Positions 16,522-26,329 of a stretch of 64,000 bases of DNA are shown here, one piece after another. Below the pieces are notes generated by a model. It saw nothing but the letters and a program-made list of their open reading frames with translations. It ran no database searches and was not told where the DNA came from. Source of the stretch: Lederbergia sp. NSJ-179 (lineage in GTDB: Bacteria; Bacillota; Bacilli; Bacillales; Bacillaceae_C); assembly GCF_022867885.1 (NCBI RefSeq), contig NZ_JALIFP010000015.1:1-64000 (forward strand), read 5' to 3'. Both the position numbers and the translations under genes were made by a program. Numbering within the stretch: the first letter of the stretch is position 1; every line of letters starts with the position of its first letter.

Positions 16522-18309
16522 TTAAACTCTAGTCCCACGTCTTGTCACCTCCCACTCTACAAACAATAGAATCAAAGCTCCAAAAGCGAGCCAAAACCAA
16601 CCTTTATCATATAGACGCTCATTGGCTTGTTTTATTTTTTTACCATTGTCTTCTCCGTGTTGGACATGAAACGAAGGCTGAAAGGGAATCGATTTTTCTC
16701 GATCATCTAATTGAACCGCTAAATATTTCTTTTTATCTTGGACCATAATCTGATATAAACCAGGTTTTCGCGGTGCCACAAAACTCTCCTTATCAAGGGA
16801 ATAAGTCCGGATAAATTCTCCTTCCTCATTAAAGAGCTTCCATTGTGCCGTCTCTTTCTTCACATTCATCCATTTTTCTTCACCTGGCTGAAAAAAGCCT
16901 AAAAAAGCATCTTGGGAAGAAAGCCATTGTACCGCATGATAAAGAAAAATTGGAAATCCAGGGCGCAGTGGCCAATCCGATTCTTCAATAGGGAAATGAA
17001 TGACAATGGATGCCGTGTCATTCAAAATCCCTTTTTGAATAAGTGGGAATCCTTCGCTTTCCGCAATAACGGGAAGAGATAAAGCGGCTTCTGTCCGGTC
17101 AACCGATTGAATAAAGGTTTTGTCAAAATCGACATACTGAAAAAGCGGGTCATTCGTGACGGTTATTTGCTCGCTCAATGGCACTTTTTCATGCTGCTCA
17201 GGTGTAATCGCTAATATTGGCCGATCAGGCCAGTCTTGCACCCCGATATTCTCCGTCACAACCATTCCGTCTGTGAGATCCATCTCCTGCGTAGCGGAAT
17301 CCAATTGGATCACATCATAGCCGATATTTTCAAGTCCCTTCAATACAAATGGACTAACATCGCCAAGGGCATATATTTTTGAAAAAGGCACTTGATGAAT
17401 CGCAATCATTTGATTATCAACCTGATAATCATCCTCCACCAAAATCTGGGCTTTATAATAATCCTTCTGCGGCAAATCGGGAATCGCAATCATTTTTTCT
17501 TCTTTCGCTTCTATTGAAATGGTATCTGAAAATAAAATGTCTTTGTCAGAAAGCACCTGTAATTCGACCGCTTCCTGCTGATTGATTTGATTTTCAATGA
17601 GAACGACTGCAGAAATTTGCTTGTCTTCCATTCCAATACCGAAAGACTTAATCGCTAGATTAGGCCCATTCTCTCCATGATTCACAACGGTAACCGGCAG
17701 TGTCTCTGGTAAATGAGTTAATTCTTCTTGTTTCAAAGAATCAGAGAATATATAAAGAGAGGAATCTTCCGCATTGGCTAACGAATCCGCCAATCGTATC
17801 GCTTTTTTCATATCACTATGTTCATAAGAGAGCTCTAATTCATTGACTACCTGTCGAATCACTTTTTTATCTGTCTCCTTATTTAGCAGCAGGTGTGGCT
17901 CTCGCCCAGCAGAAATCAATGTAATCTCCTGATCATCCATTTGGTTTATATACTCGTTTAGATCTGATTTAGCCTCTTCAAATCGGGTCATTTCATTATG
18001 GATGGCTGCCATGGAGGCTGAATCATCGATGACAAATAAAAGGTGTTCCCCAGGAATGCCTTTCGTCTTAATAATAGGATGGACAAGGGCTAGCATCAAT
18101 AAAGATAAAATCATAAGCTGTAGCAATAATAATAGATTGCGTTGTAATTTATTCAACCAAGGGGATGCTTGCCATTCGTTCATCACTTGCTCCCACAACA
18201 AATTAGACGGGATGATCATTTTTTCATATTGTTTACGAAACATATAAAAAAGCAATACTGCCCCAATAAATGCTGTTAGTAATAAAAATCCTGGATTTGT
18301 TACACCCAA
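16522..18309 (-). CDS. BatA-like vWA membrane protein
   Basis: A 595-residue protein with two N-terminal membrane helices of BatA/aerotolerance type (about 5-22 and 50-75). A vWA domain follows whose metal-site motif DDSAS (LFVIDDSASMAA) is intact, then a long extracytoplasmic part and a C-terminal membrane helix (WFWLAFGALILLFVEWEV). I chose the TTG at 18309: GAGGTGA lies 5 nt upstream and the preceding codons belong to an inserted repeat. The unedited frame up to 18573 reads through that repeat and is an artefact. Its end overlaps the next vWA gene (GTG 16538). The cofactor is presumably Mg2+; the partner is the MoxR ATPase encoded upstream. Confidence 0.82.
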   Translation of the reverse strand: MGVTNPGFLLLTAFIGAVLLFYMFRKQYEKMIIPSNLLWEQVMNEWQASPWLNKLQRNLLLLLQLMILSLLMLALVHPIIKTKGIPGEHLLFVIDDSASMAAIHNEMTRFEEAKSDLNEYINQMDDQEITLISAGREPHLLLNKETDKKVIRQVVNELELSYEHSDMKKAIRLADSLANAEDSSLYIFSDSLKQEELTHLPETLPVTVVNHGENGPNLAIKSFGIGMEDKQISAVVLIENQINQQEAVELQVLSDKDILFSDTISIEAKEEKMIAIPDLPQKDYYKAQILVEDDYQVDNQMIAIHQVPFSKIYALGDVSPFVLKGLENIGYDVIQLDSATQEMDLTDGMVVTENIGVQDWPDRPILAITPEQHEKVPLSEQITVTNDPLFQYVDFDKTFIQSVDRTEAALSLPVIAESEGFPLIQKGILNDTASIVIHFPIEESDWPLRPGFPIFLYHAVQWLSSQDAFLGFFQPGEEKWMNVKKETAQWKLFNEEGEFIRTYSLDKESFVAPRKPGLYQIMVQDKKKYLAVQLDDREKSIPFQPSFHVQHGEDNGKKIKQANERLYDKGWFWLAFGALILLFVEWEVTRRGTRV

Positions 18310-18344
18310 TTTGGTCACCTCATTGCAATAGCCCTTTAAAAGGA

Positions 18345-18734
18345 TGTTCAAAAAGTAAGGATCAAAGGCTAAATTCGCGACATCCTGTCGCAACGCCTTT
18401 GTGACCTGCGTCCTGCAGGTCCCCGGTAAAAATGACACTACGAATTTCTTCGTTGGCTTTCTTTTCCGCTCCTTGGAAAAGAAAACCACTTTTCCTTCGT
18501 GCGATGCGGATTCAGGGAAGCTTTCCTTGTGCTCACGTATCGGGATGAAGGTTCTTCTGCTAAAACCGCCCACGTCCTGTGGGCAACGCAGAAGTCAGTA
18601 CATCCTGTACAAGTCCGCTGCTCAAAGCTACGCCGCCTCGAACTTTCGACGCACAGGACGTGCTAGTGTCGGCAGTTGGCTATTGACGTCAGCGCCCTTA
18701 GCCGACGGGTCCTTTTTATCCTCCTTTTTGAACA
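18345..18734. mobile_element. MITE-like element, copy 1 (390 bp)
   Basis: Both ends carry the same inverted repeat: TGTTCAAAAAGTAAGGAT at the left and, read inward from the right, TGTTCAAAAAGGAGGAT. The element is flanked by a perfect 9-bp direct repeat GCCCTTTAA (18331-18339 and 18736-18744), a target-site duplication. There is no coding sequence inside, so it must have been moved by a transposase acting in trans. A shorter relative lies at 50959-51143 and shares the GCCGCCTCGAACTTTCGACG core. The insertion lies at the end of the DUF58 gene and supplies its last codons. Confidence 0.85.
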
Positions 18735-19594
18735 AGCCCTTTAAGTACAAAATCTTTTAATAAAATTTCTTCCATCTTTTTCACATCATTGATCAGAAAA
18801 TACTCTGCTCCCGTTTTAACGCAAAGCTGTTTTAATCTTTCATTATGCTCTTGTAATCTCATCTGATAGGCCGTTATAAGCCTTGGACTAACACTTAAAT
18901 TGATTTCAGTCTGTAACTCACTATCGATTAGTTTGGCATCTCCATGAACCTCTGGAGCTCCCTCTTTTTCGCTTAAGATTTGGATGAAAATAATATTTGT
19001 ATGTAACGGAGAACATTTTTTTAGTAATCTCTCATATTCTTCGATTGGCTCCATCCCATCTGTAATGATGAATGCGATTTGTGTGTTTTTTTCCATTTTT
19101 CCTTCTAACCCGCGGATGAAAGAAGTGGTGGTCTCCTCCATACTCAGTCGTAAAATTTGAAGTAAAACGGATTGCGCATGAGTCCTTCCTTTTCTCTCAA
19201 TCTTTTTAGCGCTTGGTGCTGAAATGGGGATAAAAGATAATCGATCCTCATTTTCTAAGCAAATAAAACTTAAACAGGCGGCTAGAGATTTCGCTTGAGT
19301 CCATTTCGATTCAATCGCTCTCATGGATGACGTGCAATCCAGATAAATGGCCACCTTGATTTCCTGTTCATCCAGATACCTTTTAATAAAATGGCGTCTC
19401 GTCCTTCCATAAACGTTCCAATCGATTTGCCTAATATCATCGCCTGGTTGGAATTCCTTAAAATCAGAAAACTCAAGGGAGGAGCCAAAACGATGAGAAG
19501 AGCGAATTCCTTTCTGCATTCCCGTTCGTTTCGAATCATAGACAATTCTTAACCTGCGTAATCTTGCTAGAAATTGGGGAGAGATCCTTGTCAT
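18716..19594 (-). CDS. DUF58 family protein
   Basis: A 292-residue cytoplasmic DUF58 protein. It has the signature region SLEFSDFKEFQPGDDIRQIDWNV split over residues about 36-60 and a vWA-like fold in the C-terminal half (VAIYLDCTSSM with a partial metal-site motif). Such proteins always accompany MoxR ATPases; the molecular role is unsettled. Its ATG overlaps the moxR stop (CAATGA). The final residues VQKGG and the TAA are encoded by the inserted MITE. Removing the insertion restores an ending LKGLLQ-stop directly before the next gene's ribosome binding site, so the tail is changed but the protein is essentially complete. Confidence 0.9.
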   Translation of the reverse strand: MTRISPQFLARLRRLRIVYDSKRTGMQKGIRSSHRFGSSLEFSDFKEFQPGDDIRQIDWNVYGRTRRHFIKRYLDEQEIKVAIYLDCTSSMRAIESKWTQAKSLAACLSFICLENEDRLSFIPISAPSAKKIERKGRTHAQSVLLQILRLSMEETTTSFIRGLEGKMEKNTQIAFIITDGMEPIEEYERLLKKCSPLHTNIIFIQILSEKEGAPEVHGDAKLIDSELQTEINLSVSPRLITAYQMRLQEHNERLKQLCVKTGAEYFLINDVKKMEEILLKDFVLKGLVQKGG

Positions 19595-20592
19595 TGGACA
19601 GCACCAGTCGCTTGAACCGTTTTTATCGTTTGCTCGATAATCTGATCTTGGGTGACACCTTCCGCTTCCCCTTCAAAATTTATTAAAATACGATGGCGGC
19701 AAACGGGCTTAGCAGCCATTTTCAAATCGCCAATAGAGACATGATAGCGACCTTCCATTAAGGCGCGACTTTTTGCTACCATAATTAAGCTCTGCAATCC
19801 ACGAGGACCGATCCCATATTGTACATATTTTTTCACTTCATCACATGCGTCCTCATCCGTTGGTTGGGTGGCCGCAATGATACGGACAGCTAATTCTAAA
19901 ATATCCTCTGAAATCAATATTTGTTTCACAAGCTTTTGAATATGAAGAACATCTTCTTTCTGCATCATCTTCTTTAAGAGCGGCTGTTCGGAACCAGTCG
20001 TTCTCAGAATGATTGTTTTTAAATCCTGCTTATTAGGATAGGAAACCAGAATTTTTGTGGCGAAGCGATCGACTTGCGCTTCCGGTAATGGATACGTTCC
20101 TTCTAGATCAATCGGATTTTGTGTCGCCAAAACAAAGAATGGCACCAACATCTCTTTCGTATCCCCCATAACGGTGACCGTTTTCTCCCCCATTGCTTCC
20201 AATAAAGCACTTTGCGTTTTTGGTGTAGCTCGATTGATTTCATCTGCCAGTATAATATTGGCAAACAAAGGCCCTTGAAAAAACTCAAAAATTTGTTTCC
20301 CCTCTTCATTTGGTTGAATCATCATTGTGCCTGTAATATCGGAGGGCATCAAATCCGGAGTAAATTGAATCCGGGAAAAGGATAAATCCATCACTTCCGC
20401 TATCGTTCGAACAAGCATCGTCTTTCCAAGTCCCGGCAATCCTTCCAGTAAGGCATGTCCCCCGGAAAAAATGGTCCAGAGCAATTCTTCTATAACTGAA
20501 TCCTGTCCGACAATAAATGACTGTATTTCCTTCTTTACCTCCTTCAGCAACCCTGCCGCTTGTTGAAAATCTTCTTCTTGGAGATGTGCCAC
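19591..20592 (-). CDS. MoxR-type AAA+ ATPase
   Basis: A 333-residue MoxR-family AAA+ ATPase, a chaperone-like remodelling enzyme acting on vWA-domain partners. Walker A is GLPGLGKT (about residue 54), Walker B ILADEINRA, sensor ATQNPIDLEGTYPLPEAQVDRF and the lid GPRGLQSL. GTG start with GGAGTGAGG upstream. It sits between a coiled-coil membrane protein and DUF58/vWA genes, the standard MoxR-DUF58-vWA arrangement. Confidence 0.93.
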   Translation of the reverse strand: MAHLQEEDFQQAAGLLKEVKKEIQSFIVGQDSVIEELLWTIFSGGHALLEGLPGLGKTMLVRTIAEVMDLSFSRIQFTPDLMPSDITGTMMIQPNEEGKQIFEFFQGPLFANIILADEINRATPKTQSALLEAMGEKTVTVMGDTKEMLVPFFVLATQNPIDLEGTYPLPEAQVDRFATKILVSYPNKQDLKTIILRTTGSEQPLLKKMMQKEDVLHIQKLVKQILISEDILELAVRIIAATQPTDEDACDEVKKYVQYGIGPRGLQSLIMVAKSRALMEGRYHVSIGDLKMAAKPVCRHRILINFEGEAEGVTQDQIIEQTIKTVQATGAVQ

Positions 20593-20599
20593 GAAATCC

Positions 20600-22141
20600 T
20601 CACTCCTTCTCTGGCTTTATCTTTGAAAAGTAATTTTTGACGATCGACTCGATTTCCTCTGGCATTTCGATTCGATCGATACTTTGTCTTGATGCTTCTT
20701 CATATTGTTGATAGACCTCTTCATAAGGGCGGACAGAGCCTTTTAGCACAGGTCCATTCCCTTCTGTTTTTTCAGCAGGTTGTCCTTTACCCGTTTGTTT
20801 CCCTGAATCAATTTCCATATTTTTCTTTCCATCGATGGATTCCGGAATAGCCAATTCCCTAGAGCCTGAGCCTTGGCCTGCACCACTACTGGAAGAGTTT
20901 GCTTGACCGCCGTTATTGGACATCCCACCAGTTCCTGCTGTCCCTTTTTTCCCCTGCCCTTCTTGGGTTGGGCCTTTATTTCCTTTCTCTCCTGATTGTC
21001 CCTCTTCTCTTCCTTGTGCAGATTGTCCGGTTTTTTTAGGCTGTTTGGAAGTATTCGGTGCAGCGCCTGTTCCATCTTGCTTTTGATTTGCAAATTCTGC
21101 GGATGGCTTCAACTGATGACTTTCCATCGTCGAAGCTAAATCCGCTATTTCCTTATCTAAAAGATTTTGTGCCTCTTCCCAACCCTTTTGATCGTGATTG
21201 CCTGCTAACTCCGTAAATTTTTGGGCAATCTCCTCAACCGCTTGATCCGATAAAGGATCATCCTGATGACTTAATGCGGATAGTAGTTTTCTTTGTTCTT
21301 GATTCAGGGCGGAAGACTTTTCTTTTAACTGATTGAGTTCTTCCTTCACACCTTTTGCATCTCCCTCTTGAAGAGCTTGAGCGAGCTTTTCTAATTGCTG
21401 AGCTTCCAATTGCTCTACAAGTTCGGTTATATTTTCCTGGGTTTCTTTTGCTTCTATTTTCTTTAACTCTATTTCTTCTCGTTTTTTTACCAGTTCTTTT
21501 AACGCTTCATTTGCTTGTTTCACATCCTGCAACGCTTCAGGCGTCTTTTCCAATTCTTTCCTTGCCCCAGCATTCTCTAACTTTTCTATCTCATTTCGCA
21601 ACTCTTTTTTCGTCTTTTTCACGATGTTTCTCTCTATTTCTATTTTTTTCGCCTCTTCTATTTTTTCATTTGGGAACGATAAACTAAGAATGGCGAACAT
21701 CCCAACCATAAAAATAAGACAGACTAGAAGTGGATGAACATACTGCTTTTTTCTTTTTAAAACAGTTTGCTCCACATTTTTCATATGTGAGAGGGCATCT
21801 TTTCTTTGCAACTCATAGATTTTATCGTCTTCTTGTAAGAAAGATAAAGCGGTTGTAGCTCTATTTTCTCCCGAAAAAATATCATAAAGGTTCGCCGCTG
21901 CTTGGAGCGAGGGAGCACTCTTCCAAGCCGATATGGAAAAGCAAATCAACAGAGCCGCAATCACGGTCAAAACATAGATAAATAGATACGGAATAACGAA
22001 AAAACGAGCGAACAGACTAAGCAATAACAACGATAAGGCCGAAGTGAATAGAAACTGCTGCAACCTTTTCAAAAATAGTCCTAACCTTAGCTGTGACCTT
22101 ACCTTTATTAATAAACTTAAAAATGCTTGTTTTGTATCCAC
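20600..22141 (-). CDS. membrane protein with long coiled coil and Gly/Gln-rich region
   Basis: A 513-residue protein. Two membrane helices near the N-terminus (about 27-50, 53-72) and one near 137-155 are followed by about 170 residues of Glu/Lys/Leu coiled coil (165-340). A low-complexity Gly/Ser/Gln/Lys-rich segment (about 355-450) follows, then a short conserved-looking end (PYEEVYQQYEEASRQSIDRI). It resembles the DUF4175-like proteins that accompany MoxR/DUF58 operons; it probably forms a membrane scaffold. GTG start just after the permease stop, with AAAGGGTGATG upstream. Confidence 0.8.
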   Translation of the reverse strand: MDTKQAFLSLLIKVRSQLRLGLFLKRLQQFLFTSALSLLLLSLFARFFVIPYLFIYVLTVIAALLICFSISAWKSAPSLQAAANLYDIFSGENRATTALSFLQEDDKIYELQRKDALSHMKNVEQTVLKRKKQYVHPLLVCLIFMVGMFAILSLSFPNEKIEEAKKIEIERNIVKKTKKELRNEIEKLENAGARKELEKTPEALQDVKQANEALKELVKKREEIELKKIEAKETQENITELVEQLEAQQLEKLAQALQEGDAKGVKEELNQLKEKSSALNQEQRKLLSALSHQDDPLSDQAVEEIAQKFTELAGNHDQKGWEEAQNLLDKEIADLASTMESHQLKPSAEFANQKQDGTGAAPNTSKQPKKTGQSAQGREEGQSGEKGNKGPTQEGQGKKGTAGTGGMSNNGGQANSSSSGAGQGSGSRELAIPESIDGKKNMEIDSGKQTGKGQPAEKTEGNGPVLKGSVRPYEEVYQQYEEASRQSIDRIEMPEEIESIVKNYFSKIKPEKE

Positions 22142-22147
22142 CGTCCA

Positions 22148-22987
22148 TCACCCTTTTTTGCGTTTCATATTAGGACGTAATTTCTTAATACTTAAAAAAA
22201 GCATCATAAGCGCCAAAAGCGAATAGACAATAAAATAACTCCAGATAATCGGAAAGGGGACACCTGTTTGGCTGGCGATGATTTCATTTATTTCAGGTTG
22301 AAAAATCGCTGAAAAAGCCATGACCGGATTAAACATAGCCAATATATAAGGAAATAATAAAGTAGAATTTTGTGAATACGTATAGCTTATCAGAATCAAA
22401 AACAAAAAGGCTGTTCCTCCTGCAAGGAATAAACAGATGCCATAAGATGAAACCATCGCGACAATCGTTCTTCGAATGAATGTCGAAAAAAATATTCCGA
22501 TACAGCCAAAAACAAATATTGTAAACAAATAAAAACCAAAAATCTTAAAAAGGGTTGTAGGGGATACACCCCCATAGAGAAACACGATCGAATAAAAAGG
22601 GAGACTTGCGACAATCATTAACACCAAATAGACGATCGAAGAGAAAAGTTTACTAAAAATAATGCTCGTGGAACTCTGAATGGTTGTTAATAAAATATTT
22701 AACGTTTGCTTCTCCCTTTCCCCACTAACGACACCCGCAGTTAAACCAGGAGTAATGAATAAAATTAAGCCAAGCTGAATATAAGCAAGAACCATGAACA
22801 TCAGTCGGCTTTCCTCCGGACGGACATACGAAGATCCACCCGTTACAACCCTATTCAGTAAAATATAGCCAATCACAACGATCCCGATGGCAACCAAATA
22901 AGCCAATAATCCTATAAATGTCCGAAAAGAGCGGAATCTTAGTTTAAATTCTTTATTAAGTACTGGATTAATCCAAAACTGCTTCAT
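22148..22987 (-). CDS. ABC-2 type permease
   Basis: A 279-residue integral membrane protein with six predicted helices of the ABC-2/NatB type; the loop GEREKQTLNILLTT (about residue 90) is characteristic. I chose ATG 22987 (MKQFWINPVLNKEFKLR) because GGAGTG precedes it and it follows the ATPase stop by 7 nt. It forms a transporter with the ATPase encoded immediately upstream; the cargo is unknown but should relate to the vWA/MoxR cell-surface machinery. Confidence 0.88.
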   Translation of the reverse strand: MKQFWINPVLNKEFKLRFRSFRTFIGLLAYLVAIGIVVIGYILLNRVVTGGSSYVRPEESRLMFMVLAYIQLGLILFITPGLTAGVVSGEREKQTLNILLTTIQSSTSIIFSKLFSSIVYLVLMIVASLPFYSIVFLYGGVSPTTLFKIFGFYLFTIFVFGCIGIFFSTFIRRTIVAMVSSYGICLFLAGGTAFLFLILISYTYSQNSTLLFPYILAMFNPVMAFSAIFQPEINEIIASQTGVPFPIIWSYFIVYSLLALMMLFLSIKKLRPNMKRKKG

Positions 22988-22994
22988 ATTCACT

Positions 22995-23921
22995 TCACTC
23001 CACTCCTTTCGTAATTTCCATAAACACATCTTCCAAATTTGTTTCTAATGGTTTAAAGCTAATAATCGGGAGATCGGCTAACATGGCCTTTTTCAGTAAC
23101 TGAACTTGCCTTTGTTGATCACCAGCATAATGAAATTGCAATATACCTTCTTCTGTAACCGTCATTTTTGAAACATCTGGATCATCTTCAAAAAAGGCGA
23201 TCGCTTTACCGGCTTCACCTAAGAGCATAACGGTAATGATTTTGTCCGCCTGAAGTTGTTGCTGAATTTCATTAACAGAGCCATGTGCAACCAATTTCCC
23301 CTTGTTAATCACACCGATTTCATCACACATTTCCGAAAGCTCAGGTAAAATATGAGAGGAAATAAGAATCGTTTTCCCCATCCTTTTTAATTCTTTTAGC
23401 ACTTCACGCATTTCAATCCGAGCCCTTGGGTCAAGTCCTGAAGCGGGTTCATCTAATATTAAAACATCAGGATCATGGATAAGTGATCTTGCGAGGCAAA
23501 GCCGTTGCTTCATCCCGCGTGACAGTAAATCAACATAAGCATCATATTTGGATGATAAATTTACTAACTCCAAGAGCTGTCCAATTAATTCCTTTCGTTC
23601 GCTGACAGGGATTTTGTAACTAGCTCCATAAAAATCTAAATACTCATTTACTCGCAATTGATCGTATACCCCAAAGAAATCGGGCATATAGCCAATATAG
23701 TTTCTAACTTTTTCCGGCTCCTCTGTAACACTAGCCCCATTGATAAAGGCTGTTCCTGAAGTAGGGGCAAGTAATGTGGCTAGTATGGAAAAGGTCGTTG
23801 ATTTACCAGCACCATTATGACCTACTACTCCAAACACTGTACCTTTTTCGATCTGAAGTGTAAGAGTATCTAAGGCTGTAAATGAACCATATTTTTTCGT
23901 TAATTCTTTGATTTCAATCAT
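22995..23921 (-). CDS. ABC transporter ATPase (CcmA/NatA type)
   Basis: A 308-residue ATPase with Walker A GHNGAGKST (about 34-42), signature LSRGMKQRL, Walker B VLILDEPASGLD and H-loop SSHILPE. A C-terminal extension of about 90 residues carries a domain typical of DrrA/NatA ATPases. Its start overlaps the stop of the upstream membrane protein gene (23918), and it is followed closely by the permease, so the three are co-translated. Confidence 0.93.
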   Translation of the reverse strand: MIEIKELTKKYGSFTALDTLTLQIEKGTVFGVVGHNGAGKSTTFSILATLLAPTSGTAFINGASVTEEPEKVRNYIGYMPDFFGVYDQLRVNEYLDFYGASYKIPVSERKELIGQLLELVNLSSKYDAYVDLLSRGMKQRLCLARSLIHDPDVLILDEPASGLDPRARIEMREVLKELKRMGKTILISSHILPELSEMCDEIGVINKGKLVAHGSVNEIQQQLQADKIITVMLLGEAGKAIAFFEDDPDVSKMTVTEEGILQFHYAGDQQRQVQLLKKAMLADLPIISFKPLETNLEDVFMEITKGVE

Positions 23922-26296
23922 TGATTCATGGTCCCCTTCACCGTAAACTCTGGGAAGCTGATATAAGGATTCTCTTCCCCATTCTTCTTTTCTAACTGGA
24001 CCGTTAATTGCCCGTGTTCAGAAATAAAGCGTTCTGGATGGTCCTTTAATACTACTGATTCGTTATTTTCATCGACTTCTACAAATTCACCCGTTTTATA
24101 ATCCATTAGTGATAATGTCAGTTCTGCATATGGATCAAGAGTAAAGCTGATGGAATCGAACGATGCCTTTTTTAAGTCAATTTGGCCTGGTAATGTTAAG
24201 ACCGCTTCATAAACGCCCGTCCCCAATTCTAACTCATTATACATATCCATTGGAGATAGTATATTTCCCGTAATCGCACGAAGTTCAGTCGTTAATTCCG
24301 CCTGAGTAATCGTAAATGGCCCCGTGCCCATTCCCGTTGCTTCAAATGGTTGATAAATGATTTGCACGCGATCATTTTTTTCTTTTTTATGGCGAATATT
24401 TGCTTCGACAATATTATCCTTTGTAAATCCATAAACAATTGGTTCATTATTGTTTACAATTTTATCAGATGTAACTAAAGCATTTAGTAGTTCCTCTTTT
24501 TTTAATTCTTCCAGTTCGGTATCTGCTTGATTTCCTGTATACCCAAGGCTGATCGGTCTTGTCAATATGCCCTTTTGTAAGTCTAAATCAACCTCTAATG
24601 TCTCCTCTTGGTTTATTTCACCAAGCTCATAAATATGTTCACCACTCCAAATAAATAACTCTTCGAAATGAAAAGGAAATTGATTGGTAATTTTCCCTTT
24701 TAATTTTTCACCCTCTAGATTCAAATCGACTTGAAATTGACCGACCTCCTGCTTATTCACGTATCCAACCATCGTTCTCGCTGACCAATAGCCCACATCT
24801 GGATACTCATAATTTTGACTTCCTCTCGTTTCTGAAACAATTGCGTCTGTTAAACTTTGTCCATCCAGCAAACTCTCCCCGGTTTTCACTGGGGCACCCG
24901 AAATGTGCGCCTTTGGAAATGATAATTGATAGTCCCCACTTCGATTTGAAAAAATGCTCGCAGAATAGGAACCTACTAAATTCCCTTTTGGATCGGCCTC
25001 AAATAGTCCCAGCTCAAACAAATGTGGTTTGGCCATTCTCTCTTTTGCCCCAATACTGAAAATACTAACCGAAACAATCAACGATATCGCTGGGATGATC
25101 CACCATGCATGTTCCCTTTTATCCATTTTACGTAGAAGAACATACAGTATCGGGATAATCAGGATGATATAGCCTAACAGAGTAAAAAGTACGATTGGCA
25201 GTGAGAAATTGGATGTGGGGTATAGCTCATTAACCGATCCTAATTCATTATAGATGGATTGATAGAGCCCATCAGATTGAAATTTAGATGAAAGCCCCGA
25301 TGGGATCGATGCAAAAAAATCTTCCCAATACTTCTCAAAGCCTTCCCATGATGAAAGCGGCTCTTCCCCAATGGAAAAGGCTGTTTGCCATATTTCTCCC
25401 TGATCTAATGGTCGTTTTAGAATGACCGGTATTTTACCCGAATGTTCAATAATTTCGGCGTCTGCTTGCGTAGAGCCTGTATGAATCGTTAGCGATGAAA
25501 AATGGATCGGTGTTTCTTTGTCGCTTGTTAAAAATGAAAGATCTTGAATGTTTTTTTGATTATGTATCTGCATAGGCAGAAGACTTTCCAATTGGCCAAA
25601 GGCATGATGTCCTTTCGATGATCCCCCTGCGATCAGTGTTCCCCCTTGATGGATCCAAGCAATTATGGCCGCTTGCTGTTCATCAGACAACTCACTTACT
25701 GGATAATCATCAATCAGTAGAAAATCGAAAAACTCCAAGCTTTGCTCCTCTATAGGTAAATTTGTTTTATTTAATGGGACTGTGATGACAGGCTCGCCCA
25801 TTAATTGGATCAGTTGTAATTTTTTTAATCGGTCTGGATTTTCACTGATCAAACCAATCGTTGCTTGATTATAATCAATCGTTCTTTTATTGGAATGATG
25901 GACGGCCTTGAACGGGATTTTTTTACCGCTTTTCCAACTCATTTCATAGAGAAGAGGCGGTTTTTGTTTATAATTGAACGGCTCTTCTGCGCTCCCAGGC
26001 AGGGTGATTTCATACGTCTTTTCACTGCCCTTAGGCAATTCTATATGGATCACTTTTTTTCCGCCAAGATTATACCCAGTCGTATACGGGAGCAACAAAT
26101 CCCCACTAAAATCAGCCCCGCTATTTTTTAAAGTCATTTTAACGGGATACCCTCTATTCATTTTTACTTCGCCGTTGTAACCTTCTTCAATAGTAAGATC
26201 TATCGCAGCAGTTGCCGCGTGAACAGGGAAAGAGAAGCTGGATAAAAACATGAAAATAAATACAACAATAGAGAAACGGATTCTCTTTTGAATCAT
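23918..26296 (-). CDS. large secreted/membrane protein heading the MoxR-vWA operon
   Basis: A 792-residue protein with a Sec signal peptide (FSIVVFIFMFLSSFSFPVHA). An N-terminal beta-domain comes next, then a Rossmann-like amidotransferase fold (about 150-240, FDFLLIDDYPVSELS ... GGTLIAGGSS). Two membrane helices (about 365-385 and 395-415) are followed by an extracytoplasmic beta-rich C-terminal half. I chose ATG 26296 (MIQKRIRFSIV) for its AAGGGGGT site 7 nt upstream. It resembles the membrane proteins found with NatA-type ABC transporters in bacilli. First gene of the long operon down to 12950. Confidence 0.8.
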   Translation of the reverse strand: MIQKRIRFSIVVFIFMFLSSFSFPVHAATAAIDLTIEEGYNGEVKMNRGYPVKMTLKNSGADFSGDLLLPYTTGYNLGGKKVIHIELPKGSEKTYEITLPGSAEEPFNYKQKPPLLYEMSWKSGKKIPFKAVHHSNKRTIDYNQATIGLISENPDRLKKLQLIQLMGEPVITVPLNKTNLPIEEQSLEFFDFLLIDDYPVSELSDEQQAAIIAWIHQGGTLIAGGSSKGHHAFGQLESLLPMQIHNQKNIQDLSFLTSDKETPIHFSSLTIHTGSTQADAEIIEHSGKIPVILKRPLDQGEIWQTAFSIGEEPLSSWEGFEKYWEDFFASIPSGLSSKFQSDGLYQSIYNELGSVNELYPTSNFSLPIVLFTLLGYIILIIPILYVLLRKMDKREHAWWIIPAISLIVSVSIFSIGAKERMAKPHLFELGLFEADPKGNLVGSYSASIFSNRSGDYQLSFPKAHISGAPVKTGESLLDGQSLTDAIVSETRGSQNYEYPDVGYWSARTMVGYVNKQEVGQFQVDLNLEGEKLKGKITNQFPFHFEELFIWSGEHIYELGEINQEETLEVDLDLQKGILTRPISLGYTGNQADTELEELKKEELLNALVTSDKIVNNNEPIVYGFTKDNIVEANIRHKKEKNDRVQIIYQPFEATGMGTGPFTITQAELTTELRAITGNILSPMDMYNELELGTGVYEAVLTLPGQIDLKKASFDSISFTLDPYAELTLSLMDYKTGEFVEVDENNESVVLKDHPERFISEHGQLTVQLEKKNGEENPYISFPEFTVKGTMNQ

Positions 26297-26329
26297 TGAA
26301 CAGACCCCCTTATACAATCAAAAACAAGA

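Larger units (their letters stand above)
12950..16538 (-). pseudogene. large vWA membrane protein gene split by a 1.3-kb insertion/replacement
   Basis: The upstream fragment (15198-16538, GTG start with GAGGTGA) codes for 446 residues: two N-terminal membrane helices, a first vWA domain (VADVSASM near residue 72), a beta-rich middle, and the start of a second vWA domain (VLDRSGSMEGS). It breaks off at LRDKDTLGF. The missing continuation resumes near 13885 on the same strand (HLETSSPVLAKWQYGLGKT) and runs to 12950, giving the C-terminal glutamine-amidotransferase-like fold, a membrane helix and a basic tail. About 190-200 residues of the second vWA domain are absent, replaced by foreign DNA (about 13880-15195). 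Last gene of the MoxR/vWA operon; probably non-functional. Confidence 0.85.

Noticed and set aside
18310-18573. N-terminal extension of the first vWA protein
   Set aside because: It reads through the MITE; the TTG at 18309 has a proper GAGGTGA site and the true BatA-type N-terminus.
20743-21687. long antisense and off-frame open frames in the coiled-coil membrane protein gene
   Set aside because: They mirror the biased Glu/Lys/Gly-rich codons of the real gene and lack start signals.
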